A stretch of DNA of 64,000 bases. Origin: HGM12713 sp045593725. GTDB taxonomy: Bacteria > Bacillota > Clostridia > Oscillospirales > CAG-272. The notes beneath the pieces are model-generated. The model searched no databases, was not told the origin of the DNA, and worked only from the letters and a program-made list of their open reading frames with translations. Of the stretch, positions 43,622 to 53,474 are shown in pieces. Each line of letters opens with the position of its first letter. Positions within the stretch are counted from its first letter, which is position 1. Location of the stretch: NCBI GenBank assembly GCA_045593725.1, contig JAZNXE010000026.1:51877-115876 (forward strand). Reading direction: 5' to 3'. The position numbers and the translations under genes were made by a program.

Positions 43622-43651
43622 AAGCAAAGACAGCTTTCGCCGTCCTTGCTT
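43622..43651 (+). terminator. Imperfect hairpin after ispF
   Basis: AGCAA, GAC, GC on one side and GC, GTC, TTGCT on the other, each pair interrupted by single mismatches. There is no clear T-tract. The following 140 bases up to the rpe start show no further gene. Confidence 0.4.
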
Positions 43652-43790
43652 CCGCAATGCCTTCGCGAGGGATAATTCATTTGAGTCCTTTTCATTTCCG
43701 TCTTTTCCCCGTTAAAAGCATTTGTTTTCTTTAACATTTTATGAGTGCCGCGGCGTATGCGACACACAAAAGCTTCATAAGGAGATACCT

Positions 43791-44468
43791 ATGTTTATTA
43801 TTTCACCGTCGGTCCTTGCGGCAGACTTTTCAAAGCTGGCAGAGGACGTAAAAAAAGTAGAAGAGGCGGGTGCGGAATATCTGCATCTTGATGTTATGGA
43901 CGGTATATTCGTACCTAATATAAGCTTTGGAGCGCCTGTAATCAAGGCTCTCAGAAGCAAGACCAATATGGTTTTCGACGTGCATCTTATGATAACCGAG
44001 CCGAAGAGATATATTGACGATTTTTGCGACGCGGGAGCAGATATTATCACTATTCATTATGAAAGCTGTGAGGACCCGCTGTCGGTAGTAAAATATATAC
44101 GCTCAAAGGGCGTACGCGCGGCTGTATCCATAAAGCCCGCCACTCCCGCCAGCGTCCTCCTTCCTATGCTTGATGAGCTTGATATGGTTCTGGTTATGAC
44201 CGTAGAGCCGGGATTCGGAGGACAGAAGCTCATACCCCAGACAATAGACAAAATAAAGGAGCTGCGCCAATACGCCATAGCCAAGGGTATCGATATTGAT
44301 ATTGAGGCAGACGGGGGAATAGGAGCGGATAACCTTAAGCTCCTCACGTCAGCAGGCGCAAACGTCATCGTTGCGGGATCTGCCATATTCAAGGCAGACG
44401 CCCCCGAAAAGGTAATAGAAAAAATGCGCGAGCAGGCAGTCCTCTATCCTTACGGAAGCGCGGTATAA
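43791..44468 (+). CDS. rpe: Ribulose-phosphate 3-epimerase
   Basis: Interconverts ribulose-5-phosphate and xylulose-5-phosphate. A 225-residue TIM barrel has the motifs HLDVMDGIFVPNISFG, DVHLMITEP and VMTVEPGFGGQ, with the metal ligands His and Asp. AAGGAGAT stands 5 bases before the ATG at 43791. The 23 extra codons upstream are in an untranslated stretch. Confidence 0.97.
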   Translation: MFIISPSVLAADFSKLAEDVKKVEEAGAEYLHLDVMDGIFVPNISFGAPVIKALRSKTNMVFDVHLMITEPKRYIDDFCDAGADIITIHYESCEDPLSVVKYIRSKGVRAAVSIKPATPASVLLPMLDELDMVLVMTVEPGFGGQKLIPQTIDKIKELRQYAIAKGIDIDIEADGGIGADNLKLLTSAGANVIVAGSAIFKADAPEKVIEKMREQAVLYPYGSAV

Positions 44469-44507
44469 AGAAAGCCTTCGGCAGATGTTCAAGCCGAAGG
44501 CTTTCTT
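44468..44507 (+). terminator. Terminator of rpe
   Basis: AAGAAAGCCTTCGGC and GCCGAAGGCTTTCTT form a perfect 15 bp stem right after the stop codon. Confidence 0.93.
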
Positions 44508-44641
44508 CACCAATCCAACACAATTATTAACATAAAATTATGATTATCGTTATTTCTTGTTAAAAAAGAAATATTATAATTTATATAATAAAATTGCAAG
44601 TGTGCCTTCTCAAGGCATACTCAGTCGAAAGGAATAAATAG

Positions 44642-47600
44642 ATGCTTGAACTTAACGGTATAGTAAAAAAATACGAAACAGGCGGTAACTCAGTGTCTGC
44701 CCTCGCGGGTGTTGACCTTTGCTTCCGCGAAAATGAATTCGTATCTATTCTCGGTCCCTCGGGATGCGGAAAGACCACCCTCCTTAATATCATAGGGGGT
44801 CTGGACAGATACACCGAGGGTGACCTTTTTATAAACGGTAGATCCACAAGATTTTTCCGCGACAGTGATTGGGATACTTACAGAAACCATTCCATAGGCT
44901 TCGTATTCCAAAGCTACAATCTTATCCCTCACCAGACCGTTCTTGCCAATGTAGAGCTTGCTCTCACCCTCTCGGGGGTTTCCAAATCCGAAAGAAGAGC
45001 TAAGGCTGTTGAAGCGTTGAACAAGGTTGGTCTTGGCGACCAGCTCCACAAAAAGCCAAATCAGATGTCGGGCGGTCAGATGCAGAGAGTCGCAATCGCG
45101 AGAGCCCTTGTAAACAACCCCGATATACTGCTGGCAGACGAGCCTACGGGAGCGCTTGATACTCACACCAGCGTCCAGATAATGGAGCTGCTCAAGGAAG
45201 TAGCAAATGACCGACTGGTTATTATGGTTACGCACAACCCCGAGCTGGCTGAGCAATATTCCACAAGAATAGTTCGCCTATCGGACGGTCTTGTGACCGA
45301 CGACTCCAACCCCATAACCAAGGAGGAGTACGAGGCGGCAAGAGCTAAAGACCAAGCCGCCCTTATAGCGCAGAGCAAGGATAAAAAGGCAAAAAAGGCA
45401 GCGGCAAAAAAGACCTCAATGTCTTTCGCTACCGCTATATCACTGTCCTTTAAAAACCTTCTCACAAAAAAAGGAAGAACTATTCTTACCTCCTTTGCGG
45501 GAAGTATAGGAATCATAGGCATCGCTCTGGTGCTCTCCCTGTCAAACGGCATACAGCTGTTTATAGATCAGGTTCAGGAGGATACCCTTTCCACTTATCC
45601 CCTTACCATACAGAAGGAAACTCCCGATACCTCCGCGATGCTCTCTGCGCTGACGCAGGTAACAGAGCCTGTTGAAGAGCCTGACCCCGACAAAATATAC
45701 GTTGAGGACTCTCTTGGTACTATGATGCAGGCTATGTCCTCCACCGTAAAGAACAATCTTGAGGCATTCAAGGTCTATTTGGACGAAAACTACGATTCCA
45801 TAAAGGATTACGTAAGCGATATCCAGTACACCTACGATTACGACCTTGAGGTTTACAACGCCGACGGAAGCATCAAGGTGGGAATGGCTACTCTGCTCTC
45901 ACATATGGGAGAGCGATTCGAGGGACTCAGCACTATGATGGAATCCTCGGGTATGGGCGGTATGGACGTTATGTCCGAAATGATAAACAATCAAGACCTT
46001 CTTGATCAACAGTATCAGCTGGTAGAAGGCACTTGGCCTCAGTCCCCCACAGAGGTAGTTCTTGTAGTAAACGGAAATCAGCAGATAAGCAAGCTGACCC
46101 TTTATATGCTCGGAATACTTCCTCACGATGACCTTGAGGACCTTGTAAATGAGCTTATGAATCCTGCTAATAAGGATGAAAATAAAGACGAGGCTGACAA
46201 ACCTATGGAAACCTATTCGGTAAATGACTTTATCGGTATGAACTTCCATCTCCTTACCTCCGAGGCTTTCTTTGAGCATAACGACTCTGTTCCCAGCTAC
46301 ACCGAAAACGGCAAGACCTATCCCGTTTGGCGTGATATGAGGGATTATATGACCGAAGATGCTCTGGCGGAGTTCGTCAAGGAAAACTCCACAAAGCTGA
46401 CTATTTCGGGAATAATAAAGCCAAGAGTAGATGCTACTGCTACCTCTATATCGGGTGCTATCGGCTACACTAAGGGGCTCACCGACCTTATACTTGAAAA
46501 GAATACAGAGAGTGAGGTAATAAACCAGCAGAAGGAAACTCCAACAGTAAACGTCCTTACGGGTATAAAATTCGAAAAGACCAAATATACCCCCGAAACC
46601 ATAAAGGACCTTATTAAAAAAATAGACGACGCTACAATGGAGCAATTCTACGCCTTTATGACTCAGTATATACTCAACACTCCCGAGCTTTCCGAAAAGC
46701 TTGTGGTAAATAAGGAAAACTTCATTGGAATGTTTATGCTCTTCCCCGAAGAAAACAAAGCAACGATTCTTGATAATATCATCAAGAGCGCCAACGAAAA
46801 CAACCCTGTGGCTGTCCAGACGTTGTGTGGAATTATCTCCTCACAGACGGGGGGAATAACAGTAACTCCCGATAATTTCTCCAAACTTCTTCCTGTTCTT
46901 GACCTGCAATCACACGTAATGCCCGCTCTTATGGGGCTACCTATTCAACCCAATTCCATTCCCGGTCTTATACAGCTTGCGGGCGAAGAGGCTATGAACG
47001 CTTTATACGCGGGTATGACCGCCACCCTCAAAACCTTCCAGCTCAACGAGGAAATGTTCCTTGGAGTTCTCTCCACCTTGGATGAAAACGACGAGAGCTT
47101 CATTATGATAGAAAACACTCTTTACGAGATGGCGCCTCAAACCGACGCCACTCTGGACTCCACATTGAAGACTCTCGGAGCCGCGGAGAAGGCTTCTCCC
47201 GCATCTGTAAATTTCTATCCCAAGGACTTTGATTCCAAGGAGAAGATAGAGGAATTTATAGCTAATTACAACAGCAGTGTAGAGGATAAAGAGGATGAGC
47301 TCCATTATACCGACCTTATAGGCGCTATGATGTCCTCGGTATCTATAATAATCGACGTTATATCCTACGTGCTCATAGCCTTCGTTTCTATCTCCCTTGT
47401 AGTTTCTTCTATAATGATAGGAATAATCACCAACATCTCGGTTCTTGAAAGAACAAAGGAGATAGGAATACTTCGCGCTATCGGTGCTTCCAAAAAGGAT
47501 ATCTCCCGCGTATTCAATGCCGAAACCTTTATTATCGGACTTATAGCAGGCTTTATAGGCATAGCGTTCACTATAATCCTCTGCCTGCCTGTTAACGCTA

Positions 47601-47764
47601 TAATTCAGGCACTTTCGGGCTTCTCTAACATCAGAGCTGTTCTTCCTTGGCTTGCGGGAATAATACTTGTGGGAATAAGTATGCTGCTCACCATACTCGC
47701 GGGTCTTATCCCCGCAAAGAGCGCATCCAAGAAGGACCCCGTTATCGCGTTGCGAACCGAATAA
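44642..47764 (+). CDS. ABC transporter fusion, ATPase plus FtsX-type permease (MacB-like)
   Basis: A 1040-residue single-chain half transporter of the type VII (MacB) family. The ATPase (about 1-225) has Walker A GPSGCGKTTLLN, signature MSGGQMQRVAIA and Walker B ILLADEPTGALD. A helix at about 280-305 is followed by a very large extracytoplasmic region (about 306-895) and then three helices of an FtsX domain (about 900-1040) with LERTKEIGILRAIGASKKDIS. MacB itself has a much smaller periplasmic domain. In Firmicutes such proteins export or sense peptides (bacteriocin, antibiotic). No two-component system adjoins. Substrate unknown. Confidence 0.9.
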   Translation: MLELNGIVKKYETGGNSVSALAGVDLCFRENEFVSILGPSGCGKTTLLNIIGGLDRYTEGDLFINGRSTRFFRDSDWDTYRNHSIGFVFQSYNLIPHQTVLANVELALTLSGVSKSERRAKAVEALNKVGLGDQLHKKPNQMSGGQMQRVAIARALVNNPDILLADEPTGALDTHTSVQIMELLKEVANDRLVIMVTHNPELAEQYSTRIVRLSDGLVTDDSNPITKEEYEAARAKDQAALIAQSKDKKAKKAAAKKTSMSFATAISLSFKNLLTKKGRTILTSFAGSIGIIGIALVLSLSNGIQLFIDQVQEDTLSTYPLTIQKETPDTSAMLSALTQVTEPVEEPDPDKIYVEDSLGTMMQAMSSTVKNNLEAFKVYLDENYDSIKDYVSDIQYTYDYDLEVYNADGSIKVGMATLLSHMGERFEGLSTMMESSGMGGMDVMSEMINNQDLLDQQYQLVEGTWPQSPTEVVLVVNGNQQISKLTLYMLGILPHDDLEDLVNELMNPANKDENKDEADKPMETYSVNDFIGMNFHLLTSEAFFEHNDSVPSYTENGKTYPVWRDMRDYMTEDALAEFVKENSTKLTISGIIKPRVDATATSISGAIGYTKGLTDLILEKNTESEVINQQKETPTVNVLTGIKFEKTKYTPETIKDLIKKIDDATMEQFYAFMTQYILNTPELSEKLVVNKENFIGMFMLFPEENKATILDNIIKSANENNPVAVQTLCGIISSQTGGITVTPDNFSKLLPVLDLQSHVMPALMGLPIQPNSIPGLIQLAGEEAMNALYAGMTATLKTFQLNEEMFLGVLSTLDENDESFIMIENTLYEMAPQTDATLDSTLKTLGAAEKASPASVNFYPKDFDSKEKIEEFIANYNSSVEDKEDELHYTDLIGAMMSSVSIIIDVISYVLIAFVSISLVVSSIMIGIITNISVLERTKEIGILRAIGASKKDISRVFNAETFIIGLIAGFIGIAFTIILCLPVNAIIQALSGFSNIRAVLPWLAGIILVGISMLLTILAGLIPAKSASKKDPVIALRTE

Positions 47765-47782
47765 TAAGGAAGGGATACTGTA

Positions 47783-48190
47783 ATGGGTAAATTCAAAAAC
47801 AAGCTCTACGGCTTTATGTACGGAAGATACGGAACTGATACCCTCAACAAGGTACTGCTCTGGGTTTACGTCATTTGGATTCTTCTCTTCTCCGTTGTAT
47901 CGCTTTTTGTTGACTCGGTTTGGTTCTCTCTCTTCTACTATGTAAGCATCACCGCTATGGCAGGATGGATGTTCTTCAGAATGTTCTCACGGAATATAGC
48001 GGCAAGACGAAGAGAAAACGAAAAATTCTGCGGATTTTTCAAGCTCCGCAGAAACAAATTCCGTGACCGCAAGACACACGTTTACCGTAAGTGTTCAAAA
48101 TGCAAGGCGGTCTTAAGGCTACCAAAATCAAAGGGTAAGCATTTCGTTGTCTGCCCCAGATGTCAAAACAGATTTAAGGTAAAGGGATAA
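47783..48190 (+). CDS. Small membrane protein with C-terminal zinc ribbon
   Basis: A 135-residue protein with two hydrophobic helices (about 24-45 and 50-65), a long basic segment (ARRRENEKFCGFFKLRRNKFRDRK), and a zinc ribbon with CSKCKAVLRL and VCPRCQNRFKV. It lies 18 bases after the ABC fusion gene and is probably cotranscribed. Function unknown. Confidence 0.82.
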   Translation: MGKFKNKLYGFMYGRYGTDTLNKVLLWVYVIWILLFSVVSLFVDSVWFSLFYYVSITAMAGWMFFRMFSRNIAARRRENEKFCGFFKLRRNKFRDRKTHVYRKCSKCKAVLRLPKSKGKHFVVCPRCQNRFKVKG

Positions 48191-48197
48191 TTTTTAA

Positions 48198-48240
48198 GGC
48201 TGCTTCATTAAAATGCCGAAACGCATTTGATGAAGCAGCC
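48198..48240 (+). terminator. Long hairpin after the zinc-ribbon gene
   Basis: GGCTGCTTCAT and ATGAAGCAGCC, with inner AAATGC/GCATTT pairing. The T-tract behind it is weak (TATTGATTTTA). Confidence 0.7.
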
Positions 48241-48242
48241 TA

Positions 48243-48271
48243 TTGATTTTATCAAAGCTTTGTGATATAAT
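48243..48271 (+). promoter_or_regulatory. Promoter of the hydroxyacid dehydrogenase gene
   Basis: TTGATT (48243-48248), a 17-base spacer ending TTTGTGA and TATAAT (48266-48271), with an extended -10 form (TGATATAAT). Confidence 0.78.
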
Positions 48272-48300
48272 TGAACAAATAATACAGAAGGATATATAAA

Positions 48301-49254
48301 ATGAAGCTTAACATAGTACTTACAGATTGCTCTACCGTGTCCGCGGGAGATTTGAATTTGAGCATACTTGAACGCTTTGGCTCGGTGACGTATTATGCCG
48401 AAACCGCCCCCGATGAAACCGCCGAGAGGATAAAGGACGCTGATATTGTCATAATCAACAAAACTGTTATTGGCAAAGCAGAGCTTGACGCCGCAAAGCA
48501 TCTCAAGCTGGTAGCTCTGTTCGCAACGGGCTATAATAACGTGGATACAGCCTATGCCCGTCAAAAGGGTGTGAGCGTATGCAACGCAGGCTCATATTCC
48601 ACCTCCTCTGTGGCGCAGCAGGTATTTGGATATATTCTCAATCACGCCACGAGAATATCCGAGTACGACAGGGACGTAAAGGACGGAGAATGGGTACGCT
48701 CACGCCTGTTTTGCTTCTTTTCCCGCCCCACCTGTGAGCTTGAGGGCAAGACTCTGGGTATTTTCGGATATGGGGCAATCGGAAGCCGAGTCGCCCAAAT
48801 AGCGAAAGCCTTCCGTATGAGAGTAATCGCTTGTACACGTTCAAAAAAAGAAGCGGAGAGTGTGGAGTTTGTAGATTTTGACACGCTTCTTTCCCAAAGT
48901 GATTATATAACCGTGCACTGCCCTCTTACCGAGGCTACTCAAAGACTCTTTAATATGGAGGCTTTTTCCAAAATGAAAAAAGGGGCGTATTTTATAAATA
49001 CCGCCCGCGGTGGAGTAATAGACGAGGACGCGCTCGCCGAGGCACTTAACTCAGGACATCTGGCAGGGGCGGCAATAGACGTGCTCACCTCAGAGCCTAT
49101 GCCCGCCGACTGCCCTCTTCTTAACGCGCCAAATATAACCATAACCCCGCATATAGCCTGGGCTCCTCTCGAAACGAGAAAGCGCCTGCTGTCAATAGTA
49201 GCCGCCAACGTAGAGAATTTTATAAACGGATACCCAACTAATGTGGTAAACTAA
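48301..49254 (+). CDS. D-2-hydroxyacid dehydrogenase
   Basis: A 317-residue NAD(P)-dependent dehydrogenase of the D-isomer-specific family (glycerate, hydroxypyruvate or lactate type). The nucleotide-binding motif is LGIFGYGAIGSRVAQIA. The catalytic Arg lies in FINTARGGVIDEDALAEAL, and Glu and His follow (ITPHIAWAPLETR). The substrate cannot be decided. It is a single gene. Confidence 0.92.
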   Translation: MKLNIVLTDCSTVSAGDLNLSILERFGSVTYYAETAPDETAERIKDADIVIINKTVIGKAELDAAKHLKLVALFATGYNNVDTAYARQKGVSVCNAGSYSTSSVAQQVFGYILNHATRISEYDRDVKDGEWVRSRLFCFFSRPTCELEGKTLGIFGYGAIGSRVAQIAKAFRMRVIACTRSKKEAESVEFVDFDTLLSQSDYITVHCPLTEATQRLFNMEAFSKMKKGAYFINTARGGVIDEDALAEALNSGHLAGAAIDVLTSEPMPADCPLLNAPNITITPHIAWAPLETRKRLLSIVAANVENFINGYPTNVVN

Positions 49255-49262
49255 GAAGCTAA

Positions 49263-49296
49263 AAAAAACGGCAGATTTTATATCTGCCGTTTTTTA
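49263..49296. terminator. Bidirectional terminator
   Basis: AAAAAACGGCAGAT and ATCTGCCGTTTTTT form a perfect stem with T's on both strands, between the convergent dehydrogenase and YhaN-like genes. Confidence 0.92.
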
Positions 49297-49297
49297 A

Positions 49298-51565
49298 TCA
49301 AAGTCTTATTGACTTATATTCCGCTCCTATCCTGTGGCATATCTCTGCCTCTCGTTTGTGCGAGGTAAAGCACAGGCACTGAATACCCTCGCGGGAAAGC
49401 TCGCAAAGCATTTCAAGTAAACGCTCCGCTCTTTCTCCGTCAAGCTGACAGAAGGCCTCGTCAAGTATCAGGGGCGGACGCTCCTCTCCGTATATGCGGT
49501 CAAAAAGAGCCAAGCGCAGGGCAAGATACGCTGAGTCCCTCGTTCCTCCGCTGAGATATTCGGATTTTACGCCAAAGCCCTCGCTGTCCAAGGATACACC
49601 AAGCGTACCTGTGGTTCGCAGAGCGGTATATTTATCACTGCTTATCCTGCTAATTATCTCTCCCGCTCGCTTGGATACAGAGGGCATAACGCTTCCGCTC
49701 ATTATCTGTCCTGCCTGCTCCATAGCCTCCATAGCCAGTGTCAAGGCATCGTAAAACTCTCGGTCACGGGCTGCTTTAGCTTCCAGCTCCGCAAGCTCAT
49801 CGGCGATAGCTAAGGGGTCCTCGGAGCTTACACGAAGCTCCGCCACCGAGTTTCCAAGTGACATCACACGCTGCTCAAGAGAAGCCTTTTTAGCAGCCAG
49901 AAATCCTCTTACGCGCTGTGCCTCGGATATAGCAGTAGGTGTTATATCCTTTATTTCAACCGAAAGACTGTTGCGTAGCTCCTCGGCGTTATAGCTCGAG
50001 AGGGCTGACTCTTCATTTTTTATCACCCTTAAAAGAGCCTCTTCCTCCCGAATTATATCCTCATAAGCCGCAATAAAGCTCTCAAGCCTTGCCACCTCAT
50101 TTTGAGCAGCTGAACAGGTCGGCTCAACATTTGGCATCGTCTTTTTCAGGAGCTGTGTGAGATTACCCTCGCAGGACAAATACGTGCGCTCAGCCAAGGT
50201 AAGCTCTGCCTCCGCAATAGTTATAAGGGATATGTGCTCCCTCTTTTTTGAAAGTTCATCAGCACACTGCTCCAATCTTACGCTAAGCTCCTCGGGCACT
50301 ACTCCATACTCAGCGGATATATCTAATATTTCGGCTTTGAGCTTTCTTTTGACCTTTGCTGACCTTACCGTAAGTATGATTGCGGGGACAAGAAAAGCAA
50401 ACAATACCGCCCCCCAAGCATAGCCCAGAAGCATAAGGGCAGCCGCCGTTATGCTAAGCGACCCTTGAGCTGTCCAGACAGCGGTTATCACCCCGCCGTG
50501 CAGTCGGCTCTTTTTCTTTTTACTCTCCACGGCGCTAAGCAGCGCTTCCGCTCCGCCTGCCTGCTCAAGCCTTTGGCCAAGGTCGGCAAGCTCAGAATTA
50601 TAACCTGAGCTTTCTTTCACTTTAAGCTCTTCCTTGCGCTCGTCAAGGGTCTTTTGAGCGTCACTCAATGCTCTTGCGCAAAGACGAAGCTCGGCAATAT
50701 GATTTCTATCGGGGAAAAATTCGGTCTTTAAGCCCTCCGCTGTCAGCCTCTCTTTTTTAGCTGTCAGTAGTTCCTTTTCTTCGCGGGTCTTGTCAAGCTG
50801 CCTGAACCGTTCAAGAATATTCACCTTGTTTATCTCGGAAATCAGAGTGTCCTTTTGTTCAAGCTCCCGCTTTACAATAGCATAATCATTCTTCGCCTTT
50901 TCTAACCTCTGAATCTGCTCCTCAAGGAAAAAAGAAGCATCCTTTGTTTTCTCAAGCCTTTGTCTGGTGGCACTTATACGCTGCTCATCCTCATACAGGC
51001 TTCCGCCGTTTTTATTTTTGTGAAGATATCCCACCCTTACCGAATCAAGACTTTTAAGTATTTTTGCGGTATCCACCGACTCGTCCGCCGAGGTGAGCAT
51101 ATTTCTTATGCTCGCCACCGTTTTTTCTCCGTCTAGGCTGGTAGCGCGCATCTGCCCAACGTAGGCACTGCTCTCAAATACCTCCTTAGGTACTCCCAAG
51201 AAGTATTCTCCCATACTTTTGTCGGTAGCAATTTCGCCTCCGTCATCAAGACATACCGCTCTGAGCTTTTCGCTTCCGCTTCTGCCTCCATCGGTGTATC
51301 TGCGTTCAATACGATATTCTCTGCCTGCGTGCTCAAAGGTCATGCTGCCCGCGGCAACGTGACCGCTCCAGCTTATAGAACGCTCTCTGTCACTGTTTGA
51401 AGCACCTTTTCTGCCAAATCCGTAAAGAATGAATTTTATGAACAGCATTACAGTGCTCTTTCCCGATTCATTCTCTCCATATATTATATTCATTCCGTCA
51501 TCGGGCTTTATAACCTTGTTTTTAAGACACCCGAACTCCAGAATATTTATCTCTTTTATTCTCAT
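49298..51565 (-). CDS. AAA ATPase of the YhaN/SbcC family
   Basis: A 755-residue SMC-like ATPase. Walker A is IIYGENESGKSTVMLFIKF, an N-terminal AAA_23 type. Coiled-coil arms (about 180-320 and 420-570) flank a hydrophobic pair of helices at about 345-400 (TAAALMLLGYAWGAVLFAFLVPAIIL). The C-terminal half has a signature-like SGGTRDSAYLALRLALFDR and Walker B LILDEAFCQLD. The internal hydrophobic segment is typical of YhaN rather than SbcC. It overlaps the partner nuclease gene by four bases, which fits a complex. Confidence 0.9.
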   Translation of the reverse strand: MRIKEINILEFGCLKNKVIKPDDGMNIIYGENESGKSTVMLFIKFILYGFGRKGASNSDRERSISWSGHVAAGSMTFEHAGREYRIERRYTDGGRSGSEKLRAVCLDDGGEIATDKSMGEYFLGVPKEVFESSAYVGQMRATSLDGEKTVASIRNMLTSADESVDTAKILKSLDSVRVGYLHKNKNGGSLYEDEQRISATRQRLEKTKDASFFLEEQIQRLEKAKNDYAIVKRELEQKDTLISEINKVNILERFRQLDKTREEKELLTAKKERLTAEGLKTEFFPDRNHIAELRLCARALSDAQKTLDERKEELKVKESSGYNSELADLGQRLEQAGGAEALLSAVESKKKKSRLHGGVITAVWTAQGSLSITAAALMLLGYAWGAVLFAFLVPAIILTVRSAKVKRKLKAEILDISAEYGVVPEELSVRLEQCADELSKKREHISLITIAEAELTLAERTYLSCEGNLTQLLKKTMPNVEPTCSAAQNEVARLESFIAAYEDIIREEEALLRVIKNEESALSSYNAEELRNSLSVEIKDITPTAISEAQRVRGFLAAKKASLEQRVMSLGNSVAELRVSSEDPLAIADELAELEAKAARDREFYDALTLAMEAMEQAGQIMSGSVMPSVSKRAGEIISRISSDKYTALRTTGTLGVSLDSEGFGVKSEYLSGGTRDSAYLALRLALFDRIYGEERPPLILDEAFCQLDGERAERLLEMLCELSREGIQCLCFTSHKREAEICHRIGAEYKSIRL

Positions 51566-52710
51566 ACGCCTCCGCCTTTCTCATCTGCGCCGAAGATGCT
51601 TCTTCCGTCTATGGCGGCAAGACCTATTTTAAGCGCCTTTATGGCTCTCGCCCGCTCCTCATTGTCCGAGGACATCAGCTTGGGTCGCAGTACTCTGTAA
51701 AGCTCACCGCGCAAAGTGGTGTCCCGCTCCAGATACTCTCCGTCCATGACAGGCATAACGCGGTCTGTAAGCTCCAGATATTCAAGACCGCAATCCGAGC
51801 ATATTTCTTGGGTAGCCGTTATTAAATCCTTCACTAAATTCTCTTGGGCAACACCCTCAAGAATGAGTCTGAGATGCGCGTTTTGGGAATATTTCTGTTT
51901 CTTTATCTGCTCACATATCCTTTCCTTGGCTGAAGAGAAGGTATCCTCGGAGCAAAGCCCCAGCTTTAAGATATAAAAAGCCTTATTTGAAAGTATTCTT
52001 CTTTCGCAGGTGAAGCTTTCACTGTCTATATTCACTATCCAAACACCGCCATCGCCAAGCTCATCAAAGCTTCTTCCCTCTCCAAAGCCGCAATACCGTG
52101 CTCTTCCTCCCATTTTTTCGGCATTCCACCCATTGTGCACATGCCCTAAAGCAGCATAAGCAAAATCAAATTTTCTAAGCTCATTCTCTGTTATGGGAGC
52201 ATAACGTGAAACGGGAGAGAATATATCCCCGTGTCCGCAGAATATCCTTGTATATCCGTTGTCCTCTGGCATCTCAGCTCCACTCAGGGGACTTTCACAA
52301 AGCGCGGCAGAGGTGAAAGCATAGCCAAACACCCTTACTCTGAGGCTATCTATATCAAATATTTGCAATTCGGGGGAGCTAAACACAAAAAGCTTATCTC
52401 CCAGACGCTCTGCTGCCTTTGCGTAAAATGAATTTTCAAAATAAGGGTCGTGATTTCCGGGAGATACCACCACAGGAATACCGCCCTCCTCAACCAAAGC
52501 GCAAAAAAGCTCACCCGTTTCGGGGCTTACAAATCTGCTGTCAAATAGGTCACCCGATATGAGTATCAACTGAGCGCCCTCTTTAGCGGCGCACCCGAAT
52601 ATTCGGCGAAGCAACGCCCTTCCCGCCTCACGTTGTTTTTGGGCATCTCTCGCACCATAAGAGCAAAAGGCGCTGTCAAGATGAAGGTCACCCGTATGTA
52701 AAATCCTCAT
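51562..52710 (-). CDS. Metallophosphoesterase of the YhaO/SbcD family
   Basis: A 382-residue DNA exonuclease-like phosphoesterase. The motifs ILHTGDLHLDSAF, ISGDLFDSRF, VSPGNHDPYF, FCGHGDIF and AALGHVHNG are the metal ligands of the Mre11/SbcD fold. The C-terminal part contacts the ATPase. AAAGGAG is before the ATG. The next gene overlaps it by four bases. The pair likely acts in DNA end or hairpin processing. Their exact role (YhaNO) is not settled. Confidence 0.93.
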   Translation of the reverse strand: MRILHTGDLHLDSAFCSYGARDAQKQREAGRALLRRIFGCAAKEGAQLILISGDLFDSRFVSPETGELFCALVEEGGIPVVVSPGNHDPYFENSFYAKAAERLGDKLFVFSSPELQIFDIDSLRVRVFGYAFTSAALCESPLSGAEMPEDNGYTRIFCGHGDIFSPVSRYAPITENELRKFDFAYAALGHVHNGWNAEKMGGRARYCGFGEGRSFDELGDGGVWIVNIDSESFTCERRILSNKAFYILKLGLCSEDTFSSAKERICEQIKKQKYSQNAHLRLILEGVAQENLVKDLITATQEICSDCGLEYLELTDRVMPVMDGEYLERDTTLRGELYRVLRPKLMSSDNEERARAIKALKIGLAAIDGRSIFGADEKGGGV

Positions 52711-52729
52711 TTTTATCTCCTTTTTTAAT

Positions 52730-52756
52730 AAGGCTGTTGCACGTACAACAGCCCTA
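52730..52756 (-). terminator. Hairpin after pflA
   Basis: GGCTGTTG and CAACAGCC with a loop of six bases. The minus-strand T-tract is short, so some transcription may continue into the YhaO gene. Confidence 0.75.
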
Positions 52757-52763
52757 TTCTTGA

Positions 52764-53471
52764 TTATTCTTTTTCCATAAGCGTCTGAAGCCGCGCAACC
52801 TCAGCCGCATCCGCCTCAGGTGTGTCGGACAGAGGAAAATCTATACCCATAGCCTTATATTTCTCCACGCACAGCTTGCGAAAGGGTAAAAGCTCTATTT
52901 TTTCAATACAGCTGTATTTTTCCTTCAGCGCATATAGCTTCTCCAAGGACTCGGTATTGTCGGTAAGATTGGGAATTATAACCTGCCTTAGCCATACCCT
53001 CTTTTCCATATCCTGAAGCTTTTGCAGAAAGCGGTCAACACTCTCCTTAGAGCAACCGCAATTCTTTTTATAATCGCAGTCATTGGTATATTTGTAATCC
53101 AGAAGCACCAGGTCGCAAAGGGTCAAAAGCCGTTCCACACGGGAGTTTAACACGCACCCGCTGGTATCAAGGGCGCAGTGTATTCCCTCCTCTCTGCATA
53201 TACTGAACAGCTCGCTGACAAAGTCTGCCTGCATCAGCGGCTCGCCCCCCGATACCGTAACTCCGCCGTCATTTCCAAAGTACGGTCTGAGTCTGAGTAT
53301 CTTATTGGCAACGTCGCGCGCCGACATCAGTGTGCCGCCCTGCATATCCCACGTGTCGGGATTGTGACAGCACACGCATCGCAGAGGACACCCCTGCATA
53401 AATACCACGGCTCTGACTCCCGGACCGTCAACAGTTCCAAGACTTTGAAAAGAATGTATCCTTCCCTCCAT
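52764..53471 (-). CDS. pflA: Pyruvate formate-lyase activating enzyme
   Basis: A 235-residue radical-SAM enzyme that installs the glycyl radical on PflB. The CxxxCxxC cluster motif is GCPLRCVCC in the first 40 residues (MQGCPLRCVCCHNPDTW). The GGEPLMQ and DTSGCVL motifs are as expected. It starts 3 bases after pflB and is expressed with it. Confidence 0.95.
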   Translation of the reverse strand: MEGRIHSFQSLGTVDGPGVRAVVFMQGCPLRCVCCHNPDTWDMQGGTLMSARDVANKILRLRPYFGNDGGVTVSGGEPLMQADFVSELFSICREEGIHCALDTSGCVLNSRVERLLTLCDLVLLDYKYTNDCDYKKNCGCSKESVDRFLQKLQDMEKRVWLRQVIIPNLTDNTESLEKLYALKEKYSCIEKIELLPFRKLCVEKYKAMGIDFPLSDTPEADAAEVARLQTLMEKE

Positions 53472-53474
53472 AGC

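Noticed and set aside
43611..43790. A short gene between ispF and rpe
   Set aside because: An open frame extends rpe upstream, but the ribosome site is at the ATG at 43791. The rest has a weak hairpin only.
49494..49754. Plus-strand open frame within the YhaN-like gene
   Set aside because: Antisense to conserved Walker B and signature motifs.
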